DNA from: Butyrivibrio proteoclasticus P6B7
GTDB taxonomy: Bacteria > Bacillota > Clostridia > Lachnospirales > Lachnospiraceae
Assembly (NCBI RefSeq): GCF_000622085.1
Contig: NZ_JHWL01000001.1
Coordinates: 290,899-354,898, forward strand
Length of the DNA: 64,000 nucleotides
Direction: 5' to 3'
The stretch's first letter is position 1. Every line of letters begins with the position of its first letter. The position numbers and the translations under genes are program-made. Positions 1-12,200 of this stretch are shown here, in pieces. The notes beneath the pieces were generated by a model. That model saw nothing but the letters and a program-made list of their open reading frames with translations. It made no database searches and had not been told where the DNA came from.

Positions 1-1
1 A

Positions 2-3000
2 GGCGAGACAGAAACTGATGAGTCCGCAGAGGCAGCAACACTTACTTCAGAAGATGCAGCTACACTTGCTTCATCAGAAGAGATAGTAATTGAAGTTGTA
101 GAGCCTAAGCTCGTAACAGTTAAATACATTGCAGAGCTTGGCGGAAAAGTTTCTCTTTCAGAAGAGACAGTAGATGTTAATGATAAAGAAGCTACATTCG
201 AAGGATCAACAGCTTCAGCAGTAAGCAGCTACTATCAGTTCGTAGCTTGGGTAGATGGAAGCGGAAACGTAGTATCCTCAGAATCTACATTCGTTCCATC
301 CGACCTTGAAGAAGATGCATCCTTTACAGCAACATTCATGAAACTCACAGAGATGCCAGCACAGAGCTTTGAAGGCTCAGCAGGCGGAATGAACGTATCA
401 GTAACAGCTGACGAAGGCATTTTCCCAGAGGGAACAACAATGTCAGTAACAGCTATATCTGATGACGAAGCCCTTGACGCAGCTAACGACGCACTTGATG
501 GCGAAGCTAAGCAGGCTAAGGGCGTTGACATTACCTTTAAAAACGCTGATGGCCAGGAAATTGAGCCAGCAGATGCAAAATATGTACATGTTTCAATTTC
601 ACTTGGAACAAGCCTTGAAGGTGAATCCTTCAGCGTAATCCACAAAGATGATACAGGAAACGCAGAAGTAATCAGCGGAGCAAGCTCAGACGGAGCAAGC
701 TTTGATACAAACTCTTTCTCAATCTACATCGTAGCTTCTGCAGATACAACAGATGAGCGTAAGGTTGAGACCTATATCTTTAAGGTATATGACGGAACTA
801 ACTGGAACGTAGTATCCGAGCAGTTCATCAAGACTGGAGAAGTTCTTGAGAATCCTGGAATTCCATCCCTTGGACCAAATCAGGAGTTTACAGGATGGTA
901 CGTACAGGGATCATCAACTCCGCTTACTTTTGGACCAAAAGATGATATCTCTGCAAGCGCAGAATATATCGTAGAAGCTAAGATCGTTTACACATATTAT
1001 GTAACACTTAAGGGAATATCAGGTGAAGTAGTTCAGGTTCTTCACAAATCAGTAGAAAATGACGGAGATGCAAAGGTTACTTTAAATGTATCGGTTACAC
1101 CAAAGCTTGATACTCAGGCATTCATGGGTTGGAAGAACCTTGCAGACGAAGAATTTGATTATGGCGAAGAGATAAACGCAAAAGATCCTAACAACGCAAC
1201 TCTTACAGCAATAATCAAAGACGGATTCTGGGTACACTTTGAAGAGAACGATGGTGGTGTTGGCGGCGGCGCTTCCTATACTAAGCCAGAGTTTGTAGCA
1301 GACGGTGGATATGCAACAAGACCAGCAAAAGATCCTACAAGAAGTGGATATGACTTTACTGGCTGGTATACAACAGCAGCATGTGACACAGAATTTGCAT
1401 TTGAATCAACACCAATCCACGCTGAGACAACAATCTATGCAGGATGGGAAGAGGGCAATGCACCATTTACAGTAGTTATCTGGAAGCAGAATATCGGCGA
1501 CGCTGTAGATGCAGCAGATAGCGCTAAAACATATGATTATGACAGCTCTTTTGTAGTATCAGATAAGAAGATTGGAACAGAGATAACAACAGCAATCCTC
1601 AATGGAGCAACAACTAAGACCTACAAGGGATTTACCTATAGGACATTTGAAGTAGAGAATAAAAACGCTTCTGATGGAAATAAAATTGCAGCAAATGGCT
1701 CCACAGTTGTAAATGTTTATTATGACAGAAATAAGTACAAACTTGACTTCCAGGTAAGGAAGAATGGTTCGTGGACAACTGTTCATTCTATAGAAGCACT
1801 TTATGAGCAGAATATATCTAATCACTTCCCGATTACCGGATATACAGATTACAGATGGGAACCACAGGACAGTGACACCTTCAAAGAGGTTCTTGTAATC
1901 ATAGATATTATGCCTGCAGAGAATATAGTATTCCATGCAAGTAACAAGGCAGACTATAAACAGATAATGGAATTCTACGTAGAGGCACTTCCTGGGGCAA
2001 CAAATACAGTTCAGTACAATGGAAAGACCTTTGTAAAGCTTAACTCAGTAGAAGCTCATTACAATTACATTACTTATGAAGAGGACTTCATTCTCTTAAA
2101 CGGATTTACAAGATTTGGTTCAGTACCTGGCTTCTCATATGTACAGGGAGTAGGTAACGTAGCTCTTTATCATAAGAACGGAACAATCAAGTTCTACTAT
2201 ACACGTAACTCCTACAACTTTACTTTAGAAAGTGCCATTGATACAAATCCAATTCCTAAATATGAGAAGGAATATCAGCTTAAGTACGAGGAGCCATTAG
2301 TAGATCAGAAGACAGCAGCAATCCAGTATGCTAAGTCATTAACACCTCCTGAAGGATACGAGCTTAAGACAAATGCAAATTACGAGGCAGTTCTTTGGGC
2401 AGATCCAGCAGGAACAACAGAGTTCGACTGGTCCAGAACAATGCCAGCAAGTAATGACGTAAGAGCATACATCGTTTGGACTAAGGCTTGGTACAATGTA
2501 AAACTCGATCTTAACGTAGATAACGATCAGGATCCAGCCACAACAGAAGGCTATGGAAGAGTAGAGATCTCTAACAACCAGTCAAGAGACTTCTGGGTAC
2601 CATATCATGATTCAGTAGATAAAGACTCTATCATGAACAGATTCAAACTTGCCGGCTATGAGCTGGTTGGATGGTTTGTAGCAGAAACAGGTGAGCCTTA
2701 CGACTACGGCAAGGTATCAGCAGATGTTAACCTCTACGCTAAGTGGAGAAGAACAGGTGTAGTAAAAGTTAAATATGATGAGAATGGCGGAACACTCCTT
2801 GATTCTAACAGAGATACAAATAACTACGCTGGAGATTCAACAGTAATAGTTACAGCACCTCCTACAGCTCCAGAAGGAAAGGTATTTGCAGGATGGATGC
2901 TCCTTAAGAGCGATGGAACAGATTACCAGCGCCTGTATCCAAACAGCAACTTCGACATTACAGATCAGCTCATAACAGTAATTGATGGAACTAACTACGT

Positions 3001-5611
3001 AATACTTAGAGCAGAATACGACGATATAGGTCTTAATCCTGACGATAAGTACGTGACAATCACTTACGATTCAAACGGTGCAGGAGCAGCACCAGTTACA
3101 GTATCAACCAACGAAGGTGGTCAGAGACTTAGAGTCAATGAAGCTATCACAGCTTGGGATCTTGCTACAGCAACTTCTAATGGTTTTGTAAAAGAAGATT
3201 ACGACCTGGCCGGATGGAACACTGACAAGACAGAAGCTGATAATGGCGTAGTAATGGTAGCTCTTGGAAAGAAGTACATCATAGCTGACCATGATTCAAT
3301 AGAAGGCAATACAGACGCCAATACTCTTTACGCAGTATGGAAGAAGCAGACTGGAACATATACAGTTCAGTATTACAAAGATACAACAGATTCCTATAAC
3401 AAGATAGGTGAGTCAGATCCTGTAACAGTAGAAGTTAAGACAGTTATCACACTTTCAGAAAATGAACTTAATGCGTTCAAAGATGTTGCAGGAACAGGTT
3501 ACCACGATGGCGAGCAGGTTGGCGGACCATACACAGTTGTTAAAGGAACTAACGTAATCTACGTAGTATACAAAGCAGTAAAGATCACAGTTACAGTAAA
3601 CGGTACAGAAGAAGAGTACACCTACGATGGAGAGACACATGAAGTCGATGGCGTAGTTCTTAAAGCAGTTGATGAAAATGGTACAGAAGTAGACTTCACA
3701 ACTAGTGACTACACATTTACTGATGACGTTAAAGTATCAGCAAAACACGTAAGTGAGTCTACAGAGAAGGCTATCGATGTAAACGCATTTACAAGTACTG
3801 GTGCAAGATACCATAACGTAGAATTCGTAGCAGGTACAGTTACAGCAAATAAGATCACAATCAATAAGGCTCCATTAACAGTAACTACAGGAACAGAAAG
3901 AAAGCTCTACGACGGAGAGCCTCTCGTAGGAACAGCACAGGTAACAGGCTTTGTAGCTAATGAAACTGCAGATATCACAGGAACAACAATTACAGATATA
4001 TCAGTAGTACCTAACAACTATGATATTGACTGGGAGAATGCAACAGCTCTTGAAGGTGACTACCAGATCACATCTGAGACAATTGGAGAACTTGAGATTT
4101 ATGCAACTGAGGGTGAAATCATCCTTGAAGCAGCTTCTGATAGCAAGGTTTATGACGGAACACCACTTACAAATAGTACTGTAAAAGCTTATAACCTTCC
4201 TGAAGGAGTTGAAGTAATAGCAACAGCATCTGGAACAATCACAGACTTTGGTACAAAGGAGAACGTAGTAGATGATGGCTACGTATTCATGAAGAACGGT
4301 AGAAACGTTACAAGAGCATTCCTTAACGTAAGAAAAGTAAATGGTACTCTTGAAATTACACCTCTCACAGTTGAAGTAAAGATCACAGGACATACAGATG
4401 AAGTAACCTATGATGCAGAAGTACATGAGGTAAGAGGATATGATGTAGTAATAAATACAGATCTTTATACAGAAAATGACTTCGCATTTGACTTTGATGG
4501 AGATGGAACACCTGATACTAAGGATGATGCAATAGCTAAGGGAAGCGCACCAGATACTACATACGAAATGGGACTTGGAGAAGGAAATTTCGCAAACATA
4601 AACGAAACTGGAAACTTCACAGTAACATTTAAAGTAGATGATGGATGGCTCAAGATTAAGTCAAGAGATCAGAAGTACATCATCAGAGCAATAACAGTTG
4701 ACACATCAAGAGACTTTACCGGTGAAACATATTCAGGATTTGGATATGACTTAGAGGTATCTGGATCTAGGACAGTAGTAAATCAGGTTACAGATCTGCT
4801 TCAGGAAGCATTCAGATTCCTGGCACCACTTGTAGTAGATGCAGCTGGACCTACTGAAGACGGATATACCTTCGAAGTAGATGGAAAAGAATATACAATA
4901 ACTGGTCTGTTCGTAAGTACAACAGCAAGAAACGTTGGAACATATGACCTTATAGTAGCTGGTCAGAACAATGCAGTTATTACAGACGCTAATGGCAACA
5001 TAGTAACAAGTCAGTTTGAGTTTGGAGAGCCAACGGTTGGCGTTCTTACCATCAATCCTATGAAGGTAACAATCAAGACAGAATCAGATTCTAAGGTTTA
5101 TGACGGATCAGCACTAACCAATTCAGAAGTAACAATTATTCCTGGATGGGGCGTAGGAGATACAATCGAAGTAGTAGCTACAGGTTCACAGACACTAGTT
5201 GGAAGTAGCGAAAATACATACGAGATCACATATGTAGACGCAGATCCTGTAAACTATAGTATCGAAGATGATCTTGGAATCCTTGAAGTAACAGAAGGTG
5301 GTGGCGGAGATGATCCAGATCCACAGCCAGACCCAGGACCAGGACCAGGCCCAGGACCTGGACCGGGACCAAGCGGCGGAACAACTATAACTGATGCACC
5401 TACACCTACAGCACCAGCACCTGCACAGGAAGTTCTTGGAGCAACAAGAGAAGAGCCTGCAGATGGCAGAGCAGTTCTTGGAGCAAGAAGAGGTAAGACA
5501 GAAGATGCTACAAATACAACAGCAAGAATCTTCGCAATCATCCTGGCAGCAGCTGTAGCGGCAACAGTAATCGTAGTTGGAAGGAAAAAAGAGGACGAAC
5601 AGGACAACTGA
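2..5611 (+). CDS. Giant cell-surface repeat protein A (5' end outside window)
   Basis: The frame is open from base 2, so the N-terminus and signal peptide lie upstream; 1869 residues are visible. In order: an acidic Ser/Glu-rich segment; an InlB-like unit; a beta domain containing FPEGTTMSVTAI that is shared with the next giant protein; several InlB/Listeria-Bacteroides-like repeats (GYDFTGWYTT, ELVGWFVAETG); YDG/MBG-like repeats (KVYDGTPLTNS, KVYDGSALTNS); a Pro-Gly tract; two motifs VLGATR and VLGARR (nt 5432-5449, 5474-5491); a hydrophobic helix; and a short charged tail. There is no LPXTG. This architecture is typical of wall-associated adhesins, and adhesion is inference. One late repeat carries an aspartate-rich, calcium-site-like stretch (FDFDGDGTPDTKDD). 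It is clearly paralogous to the protein at 6241, with conserved blocks such as GGGASYTKPEFV and FTVVIWKQNI. A terminator follows. Confidence 0.85.
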   Translation, partial: GETETDESAEAATLTSEDAATLASSEEIVIEVVEPKLVTVKYIAELGGKVSLSEETVDVNDKEATFEGSTASAVSSYYQFVAWVDGSGNVVSSESTFVPSDLEEDASFTATFMKLTEMPAQSFEGSAGGMNVSVTADEGIFPEGTTMSVTAISDDEALDAANDALDGEAKQAKGVDITFKNADGQEIEPADAKYVHVSISLGTSLEGESFSVIHKDDTGNAEVISGASSDGASFDTNSFSIYIVASADTTDERKVETYIFKVYDGTNWNVVSEQFIKTGEVLENPGIPSLGPNQEFTGWYVQGSSTPLTFGPKDDISASAEYIVEAKIVYTYYVTLKGISGEVVQVLHKSVENDGDAKVTLNVSVTPKLDTQAFMGWKNLADEEFDYGEEINAKDPNNATLTAIIKDGFWVHFEENDGGVGGGASYTKPEFVADGGYATRPAKDPTRSGYDFTGWYTTAACDTEFAFESTPIHAETTIYAGWEEGNAPFTVVIWKQNIGDAVDAADSAKTYDYDSSFVVSDKKIGTEITTAILNGATTKTYKGFTYRTFEVENKNASDGNKIAANGSTVVNVYYDRNKYKLDFQVRKNGSWTTVHSIEALYEQNISNHFPITGYTDYRWEPQDSDTFKEVLVIIDIMPAENIVFHASNKADYKQIMEFYVEALPGATNTVQYNGKTFVKLNSVEAHYNYITYEEDFILLNGFTRFGSVPGFSYVQGVGNVALYHKNGTIKFYYTRNSYNFTLESAIDTNPIPKYEKEYQLKYEEPLVDQKTAAIQYAKSLTPPEGYELKTNANYEAVLWADPAGTTEFDWSRTMPASNDVRAYIVWTKAWYNVKLDLNVDNDQDPATTEGYGRVEISNNQSRDFWVPYHDSVDKDSIMNRFKLAGYELVGWFVAETGEPYDYGKVSADVNLYAKWRRTGVVKVKYDENGGTLLDSNRDTNNYAGDSTVIVTAPPTAPEGKVFAGWMLLKSDGTDYQRLYPNSNFDITDQLITVIDGTNYVILRAEYDDIGLNPDDKYVTITYDSNGAGAAPVTVSTNEGGQRLRVNEAITAWDLATATSNGFVKEDYDLAGWNTDKTEADNGVVMVALGKKYIIADHDSIEGNTDANTLYAVWKKQTGTYTVQYYKDTTDSYNKIGESDPVTVEVKTVITLSENELNAFKDVAGTGYHDGEQVGGPYTVVKGTNVIYVVYKAVKITVTVNGTEEEYTYDGETHEVDGVVLKAVDENGTEVDFTTSDYTFTDDVKVSAKHVSESTEKAIDVNAFTSTGARYHNVEFVAGTVTANKITINKAPLTVTTGTERKLYDGEPLVGTAQVTGFVANETADITGTTITDISVVPNNYDIDWENATALEGDYQITSETIGELEIYATEGEIILEAASDSKVYDGTPLTNSTVKAYNLPEGVEVIATASGTITDFGTKENVVDDGYVFMKNGRNVTRAFLNVRKVNGTLEITPLTVEVKITGHTDEVTYDAEVHEVRGYDVVINTDLYTENDFAFDFDGDGTPDTKDDAIAKGSAPDTTYEMGLGEGNFANINETGNFTVTFKVDDGWLKIKSRDQKYIIRAITVDTSRDFTGETYSGFGYDLEVSGSRTVVNQVTDLLQEAFRFLAPLVVDAAGPTEDGYTFEVDGKEYTITGLFVSTTARNVGTYDLIVAGQNNAVITDANGNIVTSQFEFGEPTVGVLTINPMKVTIKTESDSKVYDGSALTNSEVTIIPGWGVGDTIEVVATGSQTLVGSSENTYEITYVDADPVNYSIEDDLGILEVTEGGGGDDPDPQPDPGPGPGPGPGPGPSGGTTITDAPTPTAPAPAQEVLGATREEPADGRAVLGARRGKTEDATNTTARIFAIILAAAVAATVIVVGRKKEDEQDN
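5432..5491 (+). other. Paired VLGA[TR]R motifs in surface protein A
   Basis: Two copies of the hexapeptide (VLGATR, then VLGARR) lie between the Pro-Gly tract and the C-terminal hydrophobic helix. The same pair occurs at the same place in the next giant protein. A related VAGASR lies before the anchor of the surface pectinase. It may be a processing or sorting signal; this is inference. Confidence 0.55.
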
Positions 5612-5709
5612 AAAAAATTAACGAAATAATGAACGAAATACAGATTAATATTATCGCTGTACAAAGTGAAAATTAACGGTTTATAAAATTTTAAGAATTA
5701 CTGTTAGCC

Positions 5710-5746
5710 AAGGACTGGTGGGAATTCCCCACCAGTCCTTTATTTG
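5710..5746 (+). terminator. Rho-independent terminator after surface protein A
   Basis: A perfect 13-bp stem (arms 5710-5722 and 5728-5740) with a 5-nt loop is followed by TTTATTTG. Confidence 0.85.
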
Positions 5747-5902
5747 CGCGAATGAAATTTTAATTCCAAATTATGTCCAAAGTGTGAAATATAGTTTAGA
5801 ATAATACTGTCGGATTTTCTAAAAGAAAATCAAAAATAATCGAAATTATGATGGGTCGTATGATAGGTCTTTTTCTAAAATGGTTACAGTGAGGTTTTTA
5901 CC
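5741..5902 (+). promoter_or_regulatory. Leader before the small module protein
   Basis: This AT-rich stretch has no reading frame of note. It contains a TAGAATAAT-like -10 region near 5796-5805, but I see no convincing -35 box. GAGG at 5891-5894 is the ribosome site for the ATG at 5903. The sequence GAGGTTTTT before this start recurs before the start of giant protein B (from 6229). Confidence 0.4.
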
Positions 5903-6154
5903 ATGAGAAAAAGTAACGATTCAAAAAACGATTTCTCCAATAGAACCACGAAGCAGGGGGCTACTTTCGTGGTGAAGGTTGACTACAGCCAGCGCGGTAC
6001 TTGGCAAGGCAAAGTGGTATGGGCGGACGAGAATCGCACAGAGCATTTCAGAAGTGCTCTTGAACTCATCAAATTGATGGATTCAGCGATCGTTGCCACT
6101 AATAGTCAGCTTAATGAGGAGAACGAGGGCGACGCTTCAAGCGGAACAGCATAA
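5903..6154 (+). CDS. Small single-module protein between the two giant surface proteins
   Basis: This 83-residue protein has no signal peptide or membrane helix, so it is probably cytoplasmic. Residues about 20-62 form a module with QG at 35-36, F49 and D60, ending in FRSALELIKLMD. The same module with identical internal spacing (QG, then F 14 residues later, then D 25 residues after Q) occurs twice in the protein at 14591, which follows the second giant gene. The tail (residues 66-83) is acidic and probably disordered. The function is unknown and I do not assign a named family. Its position directly before giant protein B, after a terminator, suggests it is co-transcribed with B and may act in its expression, folding or export. 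GAGG lies 8 nt before the ATG. Confidence 0.75.
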   Translation: MRKSNDSKNDFSNRTTKQGATFVVKVDYSQRGTWQGKVVWADENRTEHFRSALELIKLMDSAIVATNSQLNEENEGDASSGTA

Positions 6155-6224
6155 GACAATTACATAACAAATAACACCTGAATCTAATAACGCACTTGCA
6201 AACATTTTTTATAGAAAACTTTAT

Positions 6225-6240
6225 GAGGGAGGTTTTTCAA
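6225..6240 (+). promoter_or_regulatory. Ribosome binding site fixing the start of giant protein B
   Basis: GAGGGAGG (6225-6232) sits 8 nt before the ATG at 6241. It rules out the longer in-frame start at 6196, which would put an odd extension before an otherwise ideal signal peptide. Confidence 0.85.
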
Positions 6241-9200
6241 ATGTTAAAGAAGTGGAACAGATTTTTGGCATTTCTTCTTGCATTGGCATTGATCACAACC
6301 ATGTTTGGTAGTGATCTTGCTTCAGCGCACGTTTATGCTGCAGCAGAAGAAATAGTAGACGACACATCTTCTAATGATGATATCTGGGAAGACGTTCCAG
6401 AAGTAGAAGAGACATCAGAGGATGTAGCAGAGCCTGAGGTTATAGTTGAGGAGACAGATCCTACTATAATCGATGAGACTCCTGCAGAAGAAAATAATGA
6501 GGATGGCGATAAGCCAGAATCATTAGAAGGAGAGGACGCAGCTTCAGCAGGAACTGACGTAGCATCAGAAGATGTTACTAATGAGACTGATGATGCAACT
6601 GTAGATGAAGACACAGATGCAGCAGAAGCCAGCGATTCATCTTCTCTTGCTTCTTCAGAAGAAGAGGCAACTGAGGCTTCTTCAGAGGCTTCTTCTATCG
6701 AGGAAATCGTAGAGGAAGAGGAAAAAGAGCTTCCATTCGAAGAGAGTGATGGTGGTGTTACAGTTAAGGCTGTAGCAGAGCCAGGTGCGTTCCCAGAGGG
6801 AACAATCATGGTTGTCAAAGCTCTTACTGAGTCTGAAGCTAAGGCAGCAGCTGACGATGCATTTGAAAATGCGGTAGCTGAGGCTAAGGGTGCTGATATT
6901 ACTTTCTATTTCAAGGGCGCAGAGATTGAGCCTGCAGAGGGTAAGTCAGTAAAGGTTACAATGTCATTCGACACACCACTTGATGGTGATTCTTATAAGG
7001 TTGTGCACGTTGAGGATAATGGTGAGGCAGCCGTTATTGGTGATGCTTCTTCATCAGGTGCAGAATTCACAACCGATTCTTTCTCAATTTATGTTGTTGC
7101 AAAAGAAGATGATGACAATGTAGAGCGTAAGATTGAGACCTATACATTCCAGATTTATGAAGATGGTGAGTGGAAAACAATATCAGAGCAGACTGTAAAG
7201 TCTGGCGATATTCTTAATAACCCTGGTATACCTGATCTTACTTCTGATGAAGAGTTCAAGGGATGGTTCATATATGAGAATAATGACTGGGGCGCTGAAG
7301 TATCATTTGGCGAGAGACAGGAAGCTGATATCGTTCCATACAAGGAGTATATTGTTAGAGCAAAGATTATTACAACATACCATGTTGTATTTATTGGTGT
7401 TGGCGGACAGGTTGTTCAGGTTAAGAACGTAACTGTTAAAGCTGGAGAAACACCTGAGCTTACACTTGATGTTACTGTAACTCCTGCAAAGGATACACAG
7501 AACTTCACAGGTTGGACAAATAAGGAAGATGAATTCTTCGAAGATGGCGAGCTAATTGATCCATCTAAGGAAAAGAACCAGACACTTACAGCAGTTATTG
7601 AAGATGGTTTCTGGGTACACTTTGATGAGAATGATAACGGAACAGGTGGTGGAGCATCTTATACAAAACCTGAATTCGTTAAAGAGGGTGGCTATGCCAC
7701 AGAGCCAGCTGATCCAACTAGAAATGGTTATAGATTCACTGGCTGGTACACAACTTCAGATTGCAGCACACTCTTTGATTTTGAGAATACTATAATTGAG
7801 GATACCACATGGGTATATGCTGGATGGGAAGTTTCTGAAGCTTCATTCACAGTAGTTATCTGGAAGCAGAATATCAACGATAGCAAGACTGCAAATAATT
7901 CTGAAAAAACATATGACTATGACGATTCATTTGTGGTTGATAGCTACGAAGCACTCAAGGTAATTACAGATAGCATGCTTGGTGGTGCCCTTAATAAGGT
8001 TACATCAGACCCTGAGCATTTTGGTGGATTCCAGCTTAGAAGTGATAAGTATGAAGTTAAGAACGCAGATGCTTCTCTTGGAAATAAAATTTCACCAAAG
8101 GGCGATACAGTTGTAAATGTATATTATGACAGAAAACTCATCACATACAAGTTCTATACATGTAATGTGGGAAGGAATGGTGCATATAATATAAAGGCGT
8201 ATTCACCAGCTTCCATGTCAGGTCTTTATGGACAGCCATTGTCAAAATATACCTATACATGGCCATCTACAAGAGTTTGGCACGAGACAGATGCTGTTGA
8301 TTCATACAGTGACTGGGGTGGAACGTATTATTACTTAAGCGGAACGCAGATGACTTTCCTGGCACAGTTTAGTACTACAACAGATGTGGATTTCTACAGT
8401 ACAGATAGTGCTTCAGGATACTATCATTTCTATCATTATAAGCAGAATTTGAATGGTTCATATCCTAATACAGCTACTAATAGCGTGGTTAGTACCGGAT
8501 CTGGAACATGGTATTTCTCAAATAAGTATGATGGATTTTCAGTAAAGTATTATGCAAAAAGTAGTAATGGACCATGGTCTGAAATAAGTGTTGACGACAG
8601 TGTTGTGTATCAAAATACTTCACTTTATATTCGATACGTACGTAATAGTTATAATCTGACAATTGCATCAGTTATAGAGCCTATCGATCCTATGACCGGT
8701 AAGCCTGTATCATCTTCAGTAGACGTTCAGAAAGTTTATAGCCTTCTTTATGAAGCAGCTCTTTCTGGTAAGAAGACAGATGCAGAGAACATAGCAAAGA
8801 GCTTTGATGCACCTAAGGGATATACAGTTAAGACAAAGGATGGAGTATATCTTTGGGCTGACCAGGCAGGTACAGTTCCATTTAACTGGAACCAGACGAT
8901 GCCAGCAAATAACAATACAAGAGCATATATTGTTCTTACAAGAGCAGAATACCCAGTAGTTCTTGATCTTAACGTAGATAATGACTTCAATCCTGATACA
9001 AAGACTGGATATGATGAGGTTAATACAAATGGACAGTCAACAGGCTGGTGGTCATGGCACGGTGATACAATTGATAAGGATTCTATCACAACTAAGTTTA
9101 AGAGACCTGGATATGAGCTTGTTGGTTGGTTTAACGCTAATGGCGAGCCATATGACTATGGTAAGGTAGAATCTGCAGTTACAATCTATGCTAAATGGCG

Positions 9201-12200
9201 TAGAGTTGGTGGCGTAAGCATTGTTTACCTTGAAAAAGGAACTGCTACAGTAGATGGTGTAGTTGTAGAAGTAACTGGTGAAATGGATCCATCTGCATTA
9301 GATACATACAACTATGCAGCGGATTCAACAGTTGTTGTAACTAAGGGACCAAAGGCTCCTGAAAAGTATACCTTTATTGGATGGGAACTCCTTGATAACG
9401 AAGGCAATGTTGCAGAACTTTATTATCCAAATGCTCACTTTGATATTGTTGATGATTATATTGTTTCCAGAACAGAGGGTGAGACAGTTATTAACGAAGT
9501 ATTCCTTCGTCCACTCTTTGAAAAGACTGGTGCAGGAACAGATGATGTATATACATCTATCTGGTATGATCCTGGAAAAGGACAGGGTACAGCAACAGAA
9601 GTTTCTACAATTGATGGAAACAAGATTCGTGTAAATCAGGCAGTAACAGCTTGGACATTAGAAGAAGCAACAGCTAAGGGATTCAATTATCCTGGTTATG
9701 AGCTAGTAGGATGGAATATTGATCCTGAAGCAGCAGCAAATGGTGAAGTTCTTGTTGCTCTTGGCCAGAAGTATATTATTGCTGATAACGTAAACAGAGA
9801 AAACGAAGGTAACCCATATCCTAACTATTTATATGCTGTATGGGAAGCTAAGTTTGGAACATATAAGGTTAACTACTATGTTGGAAGCGTATCAGAGGAC
9901 AATTATAAGGGAAGTTCTAAGAACTATATAGTTCAAGTTGGCACAAAGATTACACTTACAACAGAGCAGACTGATGATCAGCCTACAATTAACCTTTGGA
10001 AGCCTGATCAGGGCTACGTAGATGGCCGTCAGGATAACGAGCTCACAGTTGACGTAGATACATTTGATGCTCAGGGTAATGTAATTCCTCAGGTTATCAA
10101 TGTAATCTATGATCCTATCGAAGTAACTGTAACCGTTAAGGGTCTTACAAAGACTTCTGATTACACAGGAGTAGAACAGACCTATAAAGAATACGAAGTA
10201 GTTCAGATCGAAGGTGAAGGCTACACAGCAGACTACTTTAAGCTTAAGGATGGCTTTGCTGGTGCACATGGTACCGATGTTGATACATATGACATGGGTC
10301 TTGAGGGCACAAGCGAAGATGGTGCTACAGCAGATACTTGCAGCTTTGTAAACACTAACGAGAACTTTACTAACGTTAAATTCGTAGTACAGAGTGATGG
10401 ATCACTTACAATTCAGCCACTTAAGATCACAGTTACAATTGTTGGTGATCAGGTGAATGCTACATACGATGGCAATCCACACAAGGCAGAGGGCTATACA
10501 GCAACAGCATCAAGCACACTCTATGATGTAAATGCTGATTACTTTGTATATTCACACAACCAGCAGACAACTGTTGATGAGAATGGTAAGCCATATGTTT
10601 CAAGAACTAATTCAGGAAAGTCTCCTATGGAACTTAGACCTGGAGATTTCGAGAACACAAATAATAACTTCACAATCACTGAGTATGATTTAACTGATGG
10701 ATATGTAAATATTACTGGTTCAAGTGATGAGCTTGTTATTACAATTACTGGTAATCATACAATCGCTGATTATGACAGTGAAGAGCATACAGCAGTTGGA
10801 TACACATTTGAGTCTTCATCAGATCTTTTCACAATCGATATGCTTAACTGCGATTACGATAGTGAGACTGAGCCTTCAGTAGAAAGAACTGATGCAGGAA
10901 CAACTAATATGAACCTTTCAGAGGATAACTTCTCTGTAAAGGATGAGTACAAAGATAACTTCTCAAAGATAACAATTAACGTTACAGACGGATATGTAAA
11001 GATCAATCCTCTTAAGGTAGATGTTACTGTAACAGGTGACAACATTACTAAGGATTATGATGGAAGTCCATATTCAGCACAGGGATATAATGTAACAGCA
11101 AGTAACGACCTCTTTACTAAGGATGACCTTGCTTACACACCTGGCCCAGATACAAGAATTGAGAATGATGAGCCATACGTAGAGGGAACAAACGCAGGCG
11201 ATTATCCTATGGGGCTTGCAGTAGGTCAGTTTGCACTTAAAGAGAATTCTAACTTTGAAATTAATTCTCTTGACGTAGTAGACGGATTTGTAAAGATCAA
11301 TGCAATCGAGATCACAGTTAATATTACTGGTAATACAAACACCGGTAATGTATACGATGGTCTTAAGAAGAAGGCTACAGGATTTAATGTAGAAGTTGAT
11401 GGAAAGCCAAATATGTCTTACGTAGTTGGCGAGGACTTCACATTTACACCTTCAGAAAACGTAACAGTAGATGATGCAAATGTGCCTTACGTAGAAGCTG
11501 CTGATGCAGGAACACATTACATGAATCTTGCAGAAGATCAGTTTGTAAACACAAACCAGAACTACAGCAAGGTTAAATTCAATGTAGTAGATGGTTATGT
11601 TGAGATTACTCCTATTTCAGGTGTGGAAGTTAAGATTACTGGTAACTATGATATAGTTACATATGATGGTAATCCACACACTGTAAATGGATTCACAGCA
11701 ACTACTACAGATAAACTGTATAAAGTAAGTGGCGCCAATGTTGATTTCAAATTTAATGGTAACGCTACTATAACAGAGACCAATGTTAAGACTGAAGGTG
11801 GTCTTCAGTACAAGATGGGTCTTAAGACAAGCGACTTTGAAAATAAGAACCCTAACTTCACAGATGTTAAGTTCACTATTAGTGTAGATGGCTTCCTTCA
11901 GATCAATCCTCTTGGCGTTACTATCACAGTTACAGCTAACAGTGATGAAGTAAGTTATAACAGAGAGAAACATTCAGTTTCTGGTTACACTGTAGAAGCT
12001 TCTACTGAGCTCTACGATGTAACAAAAGTAGAATTTGATGCGCCAGAAGGTATGACAGTTGATGAAGATGGTATGCCTATGGTAGAGGGAACAGATGCTG
12101 GCGAGTATCCTTTGGATCTTGATAAGTCGATGTTCGCTAATACTGATACTAACTTCAATGAATCATTTGTTGTAAATGATGGCTTGTTGAAGATTAACAA